Positions 7,993-15,796 of a stretch of 64,000 nt of DNA are shown piece by piece. Below the pieces are notes generated by a model. It saw nothing but the letters and a program-made list of their open reading frames with translations, ran no database searches and had not been told where the DNA came from. The stretch comes from Blastococcus sp. TF02A-26 (GTDB lineage: Bacteria > Actinomycetota > Actinomycetes > Mycobacteriales > Geodermatophilaceae). A program made the translations under genes and the position numbers. Every line of letters begins with the position of its first letter. Within the stretch, counting starts at the first letter, position 1. The stretch covers positions 367,944-431,943 of the forward strand of contig NZ_QOHG01000001.1 in the NCBI RefSeq assembly GCF_003319125.1, given 5' to 3'.

Positions 7993-9207
7993 TCAGATCG
8001 TGCCGTACTCGCCGAGCTCCTCCACGACGCTGTTGATCAGCGTGCCGCCCTCGTCCACGACCTCGCGGAGGTAGATCGTCTGCTTGGGGTTCTGGTCCTC
8101 GAACTCCCACGACCCGCGCGGGCTGTCGTCGATCGCGCCGAGGCCGCCCAGCGCCTCGACGAGCGCGTCGCCGCTGACGTCGCCGGCCTCGGTGACGGCG
8201 CGGTCGAGCACGTTGGCCGCGTCGAACATCGACATGGCGAAGACGGTCGGCAGGGAGCCGTTGGCCTCCTCGTAGGCCTGGACGAACTCCGCGTTGGCCT
8301 CGTTGTCCAGCTCGGTGGAGTACTGCATCGTCGTCCGGATGCCGACCGCCGAGGGGCCCTGGCCCTCCAGGACGCTGCCCTCGGTGAGGAAGCCCGACCC
8401 GTAGAGCGGGATCGAGGCCTTGAGGCCGAAGTCGTCGTACTGGTTGACGAACGTGACCGCCTCGCCACCGGAGTAGAAGCAGAAGGTCGCCGCCGCTCCC
8501 GACCCCTGGATCTGGGAGAGGAACGGCTGGAAGTCCTGCGTCGTGCCGAACGGGGTGAGCGCGGTGCCGGCGATCGTGCCGCCGCCGGCTTCGAACGCCT
8601 CGGTGAAGGCGGTGATGTTCTCCTGCCCGGCCGCGTAGTCGGGGCAGATGATGAAGACCGAGCCGATGTCCTGCCCCGCCAGGTACTCGCCCATCGCGTA
8701 GCTGTTCTGCGCGTTGTTGAACGACACCCGCCACACGTACTCGTTGGAGGCGTCGCCGGTGAGGGCGACGGCACCGGCGTTGCCGATGAGGAGCACCTTC
8801 TGCTCCTCGGCGAACAGCTCCGCGACACCCAGGGCGGTGGCCGAGTTCACGATGCCGACGACGACGTCGACGTCGGAGATCAGCTGCTGGATGGCGGGGA
8901 CGCCGGTGTCCGGGCCCTCGCCCTCGTCGGCCGTCACCGTCTCGACGTCGCGCCCGCCGATCTGGCCGTCGTGCTGGTCGAGCCAGAGCTGCCAGCCGGC
9001 CTCCATGTCGACGCCCAGCGGCGTGTAGACCCCGGCCTGCGGGATCACCAGGCCGACGCGGATGGGGCCGTCGCTGCCGCCACCGCCGCCGTTGTCGTCG
9101 TCGTCGCCCCCGAGGCTGCCGCCGCCGCAGGCGCTCAGGGCGAGGCCGCCGGCCCCCACCCCCACCGCTCCGAGCAGCTGACGACGGGACAGGTCCGGCA
9201 AGGCCAT
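7993..9207 (-). CDS. ABC transporter substrate-binding lipoprotein (LivK-like)
   Basis: Type-1 periplasmic-binding-fold protein, 404 aa. The N-terminus has twin arginines at 8-9 (SRRQLLGAVG) and a lipobox LALSAC with Cys27, so it is probably exported, possibly by Tat, and lipid-anchored. An acidic Gly/Asp linker (about residues 29-45) follows. The mature part begins IRVGLVIPQAGVYTPLG, typical of the amide/aromatic-acid subgroup. First gene of the importer block; the ATG at 9207 follows the control region shared with the divergent PaaX gene. The ligand cannot be read from sequence; neighbouring genes favour an aromatic acid or amide. Confidence 0.88.
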   Translation of the reverse strand: MALPDLSRRQLLGAVGVGAGGLALSACGGGSLGGDDDDNGGGGGSDGPIRVGLVIPQAGVYTPLGVDMEAGWQLWLDQHDGQIGGRDVETVTADEGEGPDTGVPAIQQLISDVDVVVGIVNSATALGVAELFAEEQKVLLIGNAGAVALTGDASNEYVWRVSFNNAQNSYAMGEYLAGQDIGSVFIICPDYAAGQENITAFTEAFEAGGGTIAGTALTPFGTTQDFQPFLSQIQGSGAAATFCFYSGGEAVTFVNQYDDFGLKASIPLYGSGFLTEGSVLEGQGPSAVGIRTTMQYSTELDNEANAEFVQAYEEANGSLPTVFAMSMFDAANVLDRAVTEAGDVSGDALVEALGGLGAIDDSPRGSWEFEDQNPKQTIYLREVVDEGGTLINSVVEELGEYGTI

Positions 9208-9229
9208 GAGGGTCTCCGCGGGGGTGAGC

Positions 9230-9300
9230 GACGTGCTACAGCAGCACGCCTGTCCTGAGGGATGCTGTAGAGCGCTTCCGACTGTGTCAAGCGCCACAGT
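9230..9300. promoter_or_regulatory. Candidate PaaX operator between importer operon and paaX-like gene
   Basis: CTACAGCA (9237-9244) is inverted as TGCTGTAG (9263-9270), with an 18-bp spacer between the 8-mers. A second palindrome, ACTGTG (9281-9286) with CACAGT (9295-9300), follows. The 16-mer at 9230-9245 is identical to 1302-1317 upstream of boxC. The site lies 23 bp from the importer start codon and 87 bp from the PaaX start, so one regulator could control both directions and boxC as well. Confidence 0.6.
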
Positions 9301-9386
9301 GGCCGGGTGCTGACCGTTACCGAGTCGTTGCCCGCGCCCGTCCCCGCCGCCCGGGGGGCGCGGACCGGGCGAGGAAGGATGCCACG

Positions 9387-10241
9387 ATGGGCGACGTGGA
9401 GGCAGTCGACGGTCCGTTCGTCACGCGCCGGCAGGAGCTGGGCGCGGCCAGCGCACGGAGCCTCCTGCTCACGGTGCTCGGCGAGTTCGTGCTGCCGGCC
9501 GCCCGGCCGGTGTGGACGGCGACGCTGATCGAGCTGCTCGCCGACCTCGACGTCGCCGAGAAGGCCGCCCGCCAGGCGATCATGCGCACCGCGGACTCCG
9601 GCTGGATCGAGCCCTCCCGGGTCGGCCGGGAGACCCGCTGGTCGCTGACCCCGGCCGGCACGCGCCTGCTGCGGGAGGGCAGCGAGCGCATCTACGGCTT
9701 CGCCACCGACGAGCGGCAGTGGGACGGCCGCTGGCTGGTGGCGCTGGTCGGGGTCCCGGAGAACAACCGCGGGCTGCGGCAGCGGCTGCGCACCCAGCTG
9801 GGGTGGGCCGGTCTGGGCTCGCCGGCCCCGGGCACGTGGGTGACGCCGTGGACGGGCCGCGAGCCGGAGGTGCGCGAGGCGCTGGCCGAGCTCGGCCTGC
9901 TGGGCGGCAGCTGGACGTTCGTGGCCGGCGCCGGCCGGGTGGGGGAGGAGCGCTCGCTGGCGCGGGCGGCCTGGGACCTCGACGACATCGAGGGCCGCTA
10001 CGAGGACTTCCTCGAGCTGGTCGGCCGCCGCCGTCCGCGCACCGACCGCCAGGCGCTGGTCGCGCAGGTCAGGCTCGTGCAGGAGTGGCGACGCTTCCCG
10101 CTGCTGGACCCCGGTCTGCCCCGCGAGCTGCTCCCGCCGCGGTGGAGCGGCAACCGCGCCGCGGAGGTCTTCCGCGAGCGCCACGCCGCCTGGGCCGACC
10201 GGGCCCGGACGGCGTGGCTGGAGCTGGCCCGCGAGGACTGA
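9387..10241 (+). CDS. PaaX-family transcriptional regulator
   Basis: Winged-helix repressor family named for the phenylacetyl-CoA-responsive PaaX, 284 aa. The N-terminal winged helix lies at about 20-95 (ARSLLLTVLGEFV ... AARQAIMRTADSGWIE), followed by the PaaX middle domain (WDGRWLVALVGVPE) and C-terminal domain (RRFPLLDPGLPRELLP). ATG 9387 is preceded by GAGGAAGG at 8-nt spacing. Divergent from the importer operon with palindromes between. Family members usually sense aryl-CoA thioesters, so benzoyl-CoA or a related CoA ester is a plausible effector. Confident on family, tentative on ligand. Confidence 0.85.
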   Translation: MGDVEAVDGPFVTRRQELGAASARSLLLTVLGEFVLPAARPVWTATLIELLADLDVAEKAARQAIMRTADSGWIEPSRVGRETRWSLTPAGTRLLREGSERIYGFATDERQWDGRWLVALVGVPENNRGLRQRLRTQLGWAGLGSPAPGTWVTPWTGREPEVREALAELGLLGGSWTFVAGAGRVGEERSLARAAWDLDDIEGRYEDFLELVGRRRPRTDRQALVAQVRLVQEWRRFPLLDPGLPRELLPPRWSGNRAAEVFRERHAAWADRARTAWLELARED

Positions 10242-10257
10242 CCGCACGGCGACCGTC

Positions 10258-10806
10258 CTAGGCGGGCACGGGATGGGCGGCCAGCCACGCGCGGCCGGCC
10301 TCGGTGATCACGCGGGCGTCCTTCTCGGCCTGCAGCAGCGGCGGGTCCTGCCGGTACAGCCGGGCGACGAGCTGGTTGTCCGGCGCGAGCTGCCGGGCGA
10401 TCTGGTGGGCCTCCAGCTTGTGCAGCCGGCCACCGGGCGCCGCGGCGAAGCGCTGCAGCAGCGCGGCCTGCGCCTCCTCCGGGTCCCGCCGGTGCGCCGG
10501 TGCCGCCGGGGCGGGCTCCTCGTCCAGCAGCGCGGTGACGGCGCGGGAGAAGGTCTGCACGAGGTCGCGGATCCGGTCGTCGCGCGACGGTGCCGCGGCG
10601 TCGCCCCCGGAGCCCTGCCAGGTGCGCTGCGGGTGCCGGCGCAGGTACTCCTGCTCGAGCTCCAGCATGCGCTCGGTGTGCGTGCGGAACTGGTCGGCGG
10701 TGCCGTGCAGGAAGACCCAGTGCCGCATGGCGTGCGCGTGGACGCCCTGGCGCTCCAGTTCCTCGTCGGACAGCTCGCGGGCGGGGACCCCCGGTCGGTC
10801 GGTCAT
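10258..10806 (-). CDS. Conserved hypothetical protein, DUF6158-like
   Basis: 182-aa hydrophilic protein with no signal peptide or membrane segment. The N-terminal half carries the pattern RELSDEELERQGVHAHAMRH ... HTERMLELEQEYLRRHPQRTW, which I associate with an actinobacterial family of unknown function (DUF6158). The C-terminal half (HKLEAHQIARQLAPDNQLVARLYRQDPPLL) looks like a small helical domain. Convergent with the PaaX gene, 16 bp apart. Upstream of the start is a TCGG-rich low-complexity stretch (about 10794-10850). Its function is unknown. Confidence 0.65.
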   Translation of the reverse strand: MTDRPGVPARELSDEELERQGVHAHAMRHWVFLHGTADQFRTHTERMLELEQEYLRRHPQRTWQGSGGDAAAPSRDDRIRDLVQTFSRAVTALLDEEPAPAAPAHRRDPEEAQAALLQRFAAAPGGRLHKLEAHQIARQLAPDNQLVARLYRQDPPLLQAEKDARVITEAGRAWLAAHPVPA

Positions 10807-10885
10807 GGCGCTCCTGTCGGTCGGTCGGCGGGGCGGTCGGGCGGGTGTGATCTGGCTCTCATCGTGCTGCGGGGAGGCCCCGCTG

Positions 10886-11272
10886 TCATCCGGACGCGGC
10901 GGTGCCGGTGGAGACGGCGGCCAGCGCGTCGGCCAGTTCTGCCGGGCGGGTGAACATCGACTCGTGGCTGCCGGGCACGGTCACCGGCGTAACCCCGAGG
11001 CGGTCGGCCAGCCGCGGCGCGGCGCCGGCCACCACGTAGCCGCCCCAGCTGTGCCCGACGAGCGTCACGTCGCGGCGGTCGGTCGACTCGACGTGCGCGA
11101 CCAGCGCGTCGACGCAGTCGGCCAGCGTCACCCCGCGGGGGTCGTCGTCGATCCCGAGCCCGGGGCTGGTCACGGTGCTCACCCGGTGCCCGGCGGCGCG
11201 GAGCCGCTGGGCCACCGGTTGCCAGGACCAGCCGCCGTGCCACGCGCCGTGCTGCAGGACGAGGTCGGCCAT
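10886..11272 (-). CDS. Truncated alpha/beta hydrolase (internal deletion)
   Basis: 128 aa, against about 230 in the usual salicylate-esterase-like alpha/beta hydrolases. The N-terminal half is intact: HGAWHGGWSW oxyanion strand-loop and nucleophile elbow GHSWGG with Ser75. The reading frame then jumps from LADRLGV straight to TPVTVPGSHESMF, where His103 matches the catalytic histidine of the family's C-terminal end. The lid and the strand carrying the acidic residue are therefore missing, apparently by an in-frame deletion of roughly 100 codons. Either a decaying gene or a minimal variant; activity is doubtful. It lies 49 bp from the second PaaX gene, on the same strand and downstream of it. 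Confidence 0.6.
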   Translation of the reverse strand: MADLVLQHGAWHGGWSWQPVAQRLRAAGHRVSTVTSPGLGIDDDPRGVTLADCVDALVAHVESTDRRDVTLVGHSWGGYVVAGAAPRLADRLGVTPVTVPGSHESMFTRPAELADALAAVSTGTAASG

Positions 11273-11321
11273 GTCGTCGTCTCCTTCGCGGGAGGGTCGG
11301 CCCGGACGGGCCGCACCGGGG

Positions 11322-12128
11322 TCAGGCGGTGTGCCGGGCGAGCACCTCGCGCACGTACGGGTCGGCGGCCGCGCCGAGGGCCTCGTGGGCGGCCAGGAAC
11401 AGGGCGTGCGCCCGCGACCCGGGCCAGCCCTCGGGGAGCAGCTCGGCCGGCAGGTCCGGATCGCGGAAGGGGAAGTGGCGGTAGGTGTAGATGAGCTCGA
11501 TCCGCCGGCGCAGCGCCTCGGGTCCGGGCAGCGCGGCGAGCTCCGCGGCCGGCGGCAGCCCCTCGAGCTCGGCGACCAGCTCGGCGTAGTCGCGGCCGAG
11601 GGTGTCGAGGTCCCAGCAGCGGGCCGCCATGCGCCGGTCGGCGTCGCGGCCGCCGCTGCGGGCGGTCAGCAGCTCCACGCGGGTGGCCGACGTGCCGGCC
11701 AGCGCCTCGGCCGCCGCCTCCAGCCGCGGGTGCGGGCTGGTCCACACCGAGGGGGCGAGCGGCCCGAAGCCCAGCCAGGCCAGCGACCGGCGCACCCGCT
11801 CGCGCTCGCCGCGCTCGGCCTCCGGGACGGTGTAGAGCACCATCCGCCACTCGCCGTCCCACTCCGCCGTCCCGCGGTCGAGGATGCGGCTGCGCCCCTC
11901 GTCGAGCAGCCGCCGGCTCCGCTCGGTCAGCTCGTAGACGGTCTGCCGGCCCTCGCGGCGGGTGGTGAACCACCCCTCCCGGCGCATCCGGGAGAGGACG
12001 ACCCGGGCGGTGCTCTCGCCGATGCCGAAGACGCCCAGCAGCTCGCCCAGCGCCTGCATCCGGGCGGCGCCGCCCAGGTCGCGGAGGTGGTCGCCGAAGA
12101 GGTCGACGACGACCGAGCGTGGCTTCAC
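11322..12128 (-). CDS. PaaX-family transcriptional regulator (second copy)
   Basis: 268 aa. The GTG start at 12128 has GAGGAG eight nucleotides upstream. The N-terminal winged helix is at about 25-85 (LGELLGVFGIGESTARVVLSRMRREGWF), then WDGEWRMVLYTVPEAERGERERVRRSLAWLGFG, and a C-terminal FRDPDLPAELLPEGWPG segment, all PaaX hallmarks. It diverges from the FAD-hydroxylase operon, with an inverted repeat between them. It clearly differs from the 9387 paralogue, so the two probably sense different CoA esters; here a hydroxybenzoyl- or salicylyl-CoA would suit the operon. The ligand is inference. Confidence 0.85.
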   Translation of the reverse strand: MKPRSVVVDLFGDHLRDLGGAARMQALGELLGVFGIGESTARVVLSRMRREGWFTTRREGRQTVYELTERSRRLLDEGRSRILDRGTAEWDGEWRMVLYTVPEAERGERERVRRSLAWLGFGPLAPSVWTSPHPRLEAAAEALAGTSATRVELLTARSGGRDADRRMAARCWDLDTLGRDYAELVAELEGLPPAAELAALPGPEALRRRIELIYTYRHFPFRDPDLPAELLPEGWPGSRAHALFLAAHEALGAAADPYVREVLARHTA

Positions 12129-12177
12129 CGCGGCGGCTCCTCGGCGGTCGGTGGCCTCTGTTGCGTCGGTACCAATG

Positions 12178-12215
12178 TGTGTCAGCATCGGGCCGTCCGT
12201 CAAGCAGATGACACA
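12178..12215. promoter_or_regulatory. Inverted repeat, candidate operator of the second PaaX regulator
   Basis: TGTGTCA (12178-12184) is inverted as TGACACA (12209-12215), separated by 24 bp. This is the same half-site spacing as CTACAG/CTGTAG upstream of boxC. It lies in the 123-bp gap between the divergent regulator and the FAD-hydroxylase operon, a natural place to control both. The half-site sequence differs from the 1.3/9.2-kb motif, matching a second regulator. Confidence 0.55.
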
Positions 12216-12251
12216 TGGGCGTCGGGCGAGAGCCCGGACCGAGGGGGACCG

Positions 12252-13754
12252 ATGCGGATCGCGGTGCTCGGTGGCGGCCCCGGCGGCCTCTTCGCCGCCG
12301 CCCTGGCCAAGAGCGCGGACCCGGCGCGGGAGGTCACGGTCCTCGAGCGCAACCGCGCCGAGGACACCTTCGGCTTCGGGGTGGTGTTCTCCGACGCGAC
12401 GCTGGCGGAGATCCACGCCGCCGACCCGGTGCTGCGCACCGCGCTCACCGAGCACGGCGTGCACTGGGACCCGATCGAGGTCCGCCTGCACGGCGAGCGG
12501 CTCTCCTGCGGCGGCAACGGCATGGCCGCGGTCGAGCGGCGCACGCTGCTGCGGCTGCTGCAGGAACGGGCTCTCGACGCCGGCGTCGACGTGCGGTTCA
12601 GCACCGAGGCCGACCCCGACGAGCTGCTCGCCGCCGGCTACGACCTGGTCGTCGCCGCGGACGGCGCGAACTCGCGGCTGCGCAACCGGTTCCCCGAGGT
12701 CTTCGGCGCCACGGTCGAGACGGCGACGGCGAAGTTCGTCTGGCTGGGCACCACCTACCCGTTCGACGGGCTGACCTTCGTGCACGAGCGCGGCCCGCAC
12801 GGGGTGTTCGCGGTGCACGGCTACCCGATCGGCAACGGCGTCTCGACGTTCATCGTGGAGACCGACGAGGCCTCGTGGCGGGCGGCCGGCCTGGACGCGT
12901 TCGACGTCACCCAGCCGCCGGGGCCCAGCGACGAGCGGACCCGGGACTACCTGCAGGAGCTGTTCGCCCCGCAGATCGACGGCGCCCCGCTGCTGGTCAA
13001 CAACTCGCGGTGGTCGAACTTCCGCACGCTGCGCACGGCCCGGTGGACCCACCGCGCCGGCGGCACGGGCATCGCGCTGCTCGGCGACGCCGCGCACACC
13101 GCGCACTTCTCCGTCGGCTCCGGCACCAAGATGGCGATGGAGGACGCGATCGCCCTGGTCGCGGCCCTGGAGCAGCACGGCGACGACGTGGACGCGGCGC
13201 TGGCGACGTACGCCGAGGTCCGCCGGCCGCAGGTGGCGAGGATCCAGGACTCGGCGCGGCCCAGCCTCTCCTGGTGGGAGCACTTCGGCCGCAGCCACGA
13301 CGCGATGCCGCCCTGGCAGTTCGCCTACCACTTCCTCACCCGCAGCCTGACCGACGCCAAGCTGCGCCGCCGCGACGCCGGCTTCGTCGACGGGGTGCAC
13401 CGCGCGTGGCAGGCCGAGCACGGGGCGCCGCCGCTGGAGAGCCCGTTCGAGGTGGCCGGCCGGCGGCTGCCCGGCCGGGTGGTCGACGGCGTGGCGGACC
13501 TGCCCGCCGCCGCGGTGGCCGCGCCCGCCGAGGAGGCCGGGATGCCCGCCGCTCTGGCCGCGGTGGCCCGGGCCGCGGCCGACGGCGCCCCGCTGGTCGC
13601 GGTCTCCGGCGGCACGCCGCTCACCCGGCGGCTGTTGTGCGAGGCCGCCCGGCTGGAGCACCGGGTGCCGGCGCTGCTGGTGGAGGAGGCCGACGACGAC
13701 GTCCGGCTGACCGCCGTCCTCTCCGGCCGCGCGGACCTGGTCGCCGCGCCATGA
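12252..13754 (+). CDS. FAD-dependent aryl-CoA hydroxylase, salicylyl-CoA 5-hydroxylase-like
   Basis: Flavoprotein monooxygenase, 500 aa. The N-terminal Rossmann motif is GGGPGGLFAA (7-16), then a DG segment (VVAADGANSRLR) and a GDAAHT box (LLGDAAHTAHFSVGSGTKMAMEDA). The pattern follows the monooxygenase half of anthraniloyl-CoA and salicylyl-CoA hydroxylases. Full-length members carry a C-terminal Old-Yellow-Enzyme-like domain and reach about 770 aa; here only a short tail (about 420-500, VAVSGGTPLTRRLLCEAARLEH) resembling the end of such proteins remains. So it is a natural short form or a product of domain loss. First gene of the operon, ATGA overlap with the next. Reaction by homology: hydroxylation of an aryl-CoA, possibly salicylyl-CoA to gentisyl-CoA. 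Confidence 0.75.
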   Translation: MRIAVLGGGPGGLFAAALAKSADPAREVTVLERNRAEDTFGFGVVFSDATLAEIHAADPVLRTALTEHGVHWDPIEVRLHGERLSCGGNGMAAVERRTLLRLLQERALDAGVDVRFSTEADPDELLAAGYDLVVAADGANSRLRNRFPEVFGATVETATAKFVWLGTTYPFDGLTFVHERGPHGVFAVHGYPIGNGVSTFIVETDEASWRAAGLDAFDVTQPPGPSDERTRDYLQELFAPQIDGAPLLVNNSRWSNFRTLRTARWTHRAGGTGIALLGDAAHTAHFSVGSGTKMAMEDAIALVAALEQHGDDVDAALATYAEVRRPQVARIQDSARPSLSWWEHFGRSHDAMPPWQFAYHFLTRSLTDAKLRRRDAGFVDGVHRAWQAEHGAPPLESPFEVAGRRLPGRVVDGVADLPAAAVAAPAEEAGMPAALAAVARAAADGAPLVAVSGGTPLTRRLLCEAARLEHRVPALLVEEADDDVRLTAVLSGRADLVAAP

Positions 13755-15796
13755 CCGACCGGCTCGCCCCGCTGTTCGCCCCGCGCGGCATCGCCGTCGT
13801 CGGCGCCTCGGCCGACCCGGCCAAGCTCGGTGCGGTGATGGCCCGGTCGCTGGCCGGCTTCCCGGGGACCGTCGCCGGGGTCAACGCCCGCGACGTCGAC
13901 CCCGCGGCCGGCCGCTGGGCCTCGGTCGCCGACGCCGCGGCCGACGCCGCGGACCCGATCGACCTCGCGGTGCTCTGCGTGCCCGCGGCCGTCTCCGCGC
14001 GGGCGCTGGCCGAGGCCGCCGAGGGTGGGGTGCGCGCGGCTCTCGTCTGCTCCGGGGGCTACGCCGAGGCCGGCGGTCCGGGCGTCGGGTTCCAGGCCGA
14101 CCTGGTCGCCGCGGCGGCCGACACCGGCGTGGCGCTGCTGGGTCCCAACACCTCCGGCTTCCTCGCCCCGGGCCGGGCGCTCACCGCCTCCTTCGTGCCC
14201 GGTGCCGCCGCGGTGGCCGCCGGCCCGGTGGCGGTCGTCGCGGCCAGCGGCGGGGTCAACCACGCGCTGGCGTTCCTGCTGGCCGAGGCCGGGCTCGGCG
14301 TCTCCCTCGCGGTGGGGCTGGGCAACGCGGTCGACGTCACCGCCGCCGACGTGCTGGCCCACGTGGCGGCCGACCCCGCCACCCGCGCGGTCGCGTTGCA
14401 CGTGGAGTCGGTGACCGACGGGGCGGCGCTCGTGGCCGCCGTCCGCGCCGCGACCGCGCGGGTGCCGGTGGTCGCGCTGGTGGTCGGCCGCAACGACGTC
14501 GCCGAGTTCGCCCGGTCGCACACCGGCGCGCTGGCCACCTCGTGGCGGACCACCCGCGCCGCGCTGCGGGCCGCGGGCGCGGTCCTGGTGGACGACGAGC
14601 GGCAGCTGGTCGACGCGGTCACCGCCCTCTCGGCTCTGCGGCTGGACCCGTCCGCGGCGCCCGGCGTCGGCGTGGTGACGGCTCAGGCCGGGCCGGGGCT
14701 GCTGCACGTCGACGGACTGCGCGGCCACGGGATCGCCGTCCCGCCGTTGGCGCCGGGTACCCGCGAACGGCTGGCCGGGCTGCTGCCGCCGCTGACCTAC
14801 CAGGCCAATCCGGTCGACACCGGCCGCCCGGGCCCCGGCTTCGCCGACGTGCTCGCCGCGGTCGCCGCCGACCCGGCCGTCGACCTGGTCAGCGCCTACG
14901 CCCTCGCCGAGCCCGACGCGCTCGACCTCCCCGCGGCGGTGGCCGCCGCGGGTGCCCGGGCCCTCGTGGTCGGCCTCGGCGGGCCGGCGGTGCAGGTCGA
15001 GCCGCAGCGCCGGGCGCTGCGCGAGCTCGGCGTGCCCGCGGTGACCAGCCCCGCCGCGCTGACGGCCGCGGTCGCGGCGCTGGTCGACGACGCCCGCGCC
15101 CGCGCCACCGCCGCGGAGTCCGTCCCCGTCGCGCGGGCGGAGGACCGCGTGTACCGCGATCTCGACGAGGACGAGGCGAAGACGCTGCTCGCCGGCCTCG
15201 GCATCGCCTGCCCACCGCGCCGCGCGTGCGCCGACCGGGCCGCCGCCCACGCGGCGCTGGTCGAGCTGCCCGGGCCCGTGGCGGTCAAGCTGCTGGACGC
15301 CGCGGTGACGCACAAGAGCGACGTCGGCGGCGTGGTCCTCGGGGTGCGCGACCCGGCCGGCCTCGACGCCGCCCTCGACGCGCTGGAGGCCGCGGGGGCG
15401 CGCCGGTTCCTCGTGGAGTCGATGGCGCCGCCGGGCGTGGACCTCGTCGCCGGGGCGAGCCGGGACCCGGTGTTCGGCCCGACCGTGCTGCTCGGGCTGG
15501 GCGGTGTGGCCGCCGAGGCGCTGGCCGACGTCGCCGTCGCCCCGGCCCCGCTGACGGCTGCCATGGCCGGCTCCCTGGCCGACGAGCTCGCCGGGCGGGC
15601 GCTGCTCGACGGCTTCCGCGGCGGGCCGGTGGCCGACCGGGCGGCGCTCGGCGCGGTGCTGGCCACCCTCGGGGACCTGCTGGCCGCGCACCCCGAGCTC
15701 GACGCGGTGGAGGTCAACCCGCTCCGGGTCACCGCGGACGGGCTGCTCGCGCTGGACGCCGTGGTGACCCTCCGGGAGGCCGACCGATGGAGCTGA
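13751..15796 (+). CDS. NDP-forming acyl-CoA synthetase (CoA-binding plus ATP-grasp)
   Basis: 681 aa in the standard order of acyl-CoA synthetase (NDP-forming): CoA-binding Rossmann domain (LFAPRGIAVVGASADPAKLG, 8-27), succinyl-CoA-ligase-like domains (GPNTSGFLAPG; AASGGVNHALAFLLAEAGLG; SHTGALA with the phosphohistidine-type His), then a C-terminal ATP-grasp domain from about 450 (DEDEAKTLLAGLGI ... VAVKLLDAAVTHKSDVGGVVLGV). It uses ATP to form an acyl-CoA with release of ADP and phosphate. It overlaps both neighbours and is co-transcribed with an AMP-forming aryl ligase, so this operon encodes two different CoA-activation chemistries. The substrate is unknown; it could act on an aromatic acid or on a ring-cleavage product. 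Confidence 0.85.
   Translation: MTDRLAPLFAPRGIAVVGASADPAKLGAVMARSLAGFPGTVAGVNARDVDPAAGRWASVADAAADAADPIDLAVLCVPAAVSARALAEAAEGGVRAALVCSGGYAEAGGPGVGFQADLVAAAADTGVALLGPNTSGFLAPGRALTASFVPGAAAVAAGPVAVVAASGGVNHALAFLLAEAGLGVSLAVGLGNAVDVTAADVLAHVAADPATRAVALHVESVTDGAALVAAVRAATARVPVVALVVGRNDVAEFARSHTGALATSWRTTRAALRAAGAVLVDDERQLVDAVTALSALRLDPSAAPGVGVVTAQAGPGLLHVDGLRGHGIAVPPLAPGTRERLAGLLPPLTYQANPVDTGRPGPGFADVLAAVAADPAVDLVSAYALAEPDALDLPAAVAAAGARALVVGLGGPAVQVEPQRRALRELGVPAVTSPAALTAAVAALVDDARARATAAESVPVARAEDRVYRDLDEDEAKTLLAGLGIACPPRRACADRAAAHAALVELPGPVAVKLLDAAVTHKSDVGGVVLGVRDPAGLDAALDALEAAGARRFLVESMAPPGVDLVAGASRDPVFGPTVLLGLGGVAAEALADVAVAPAPLTAAMAGSLADELAGRALLDGFRGGPVADRAALGAVLATLGDLLAAHPELDAVEVNPLRVTADGLLALDAVVTLREADRWS

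Noticed and set aside
10794..10850. TCGG-rich stretch as a possible microsatellite or repeat array
   Set aside because: Irregular and short; more likely GC-driven low complexity at a gene start.
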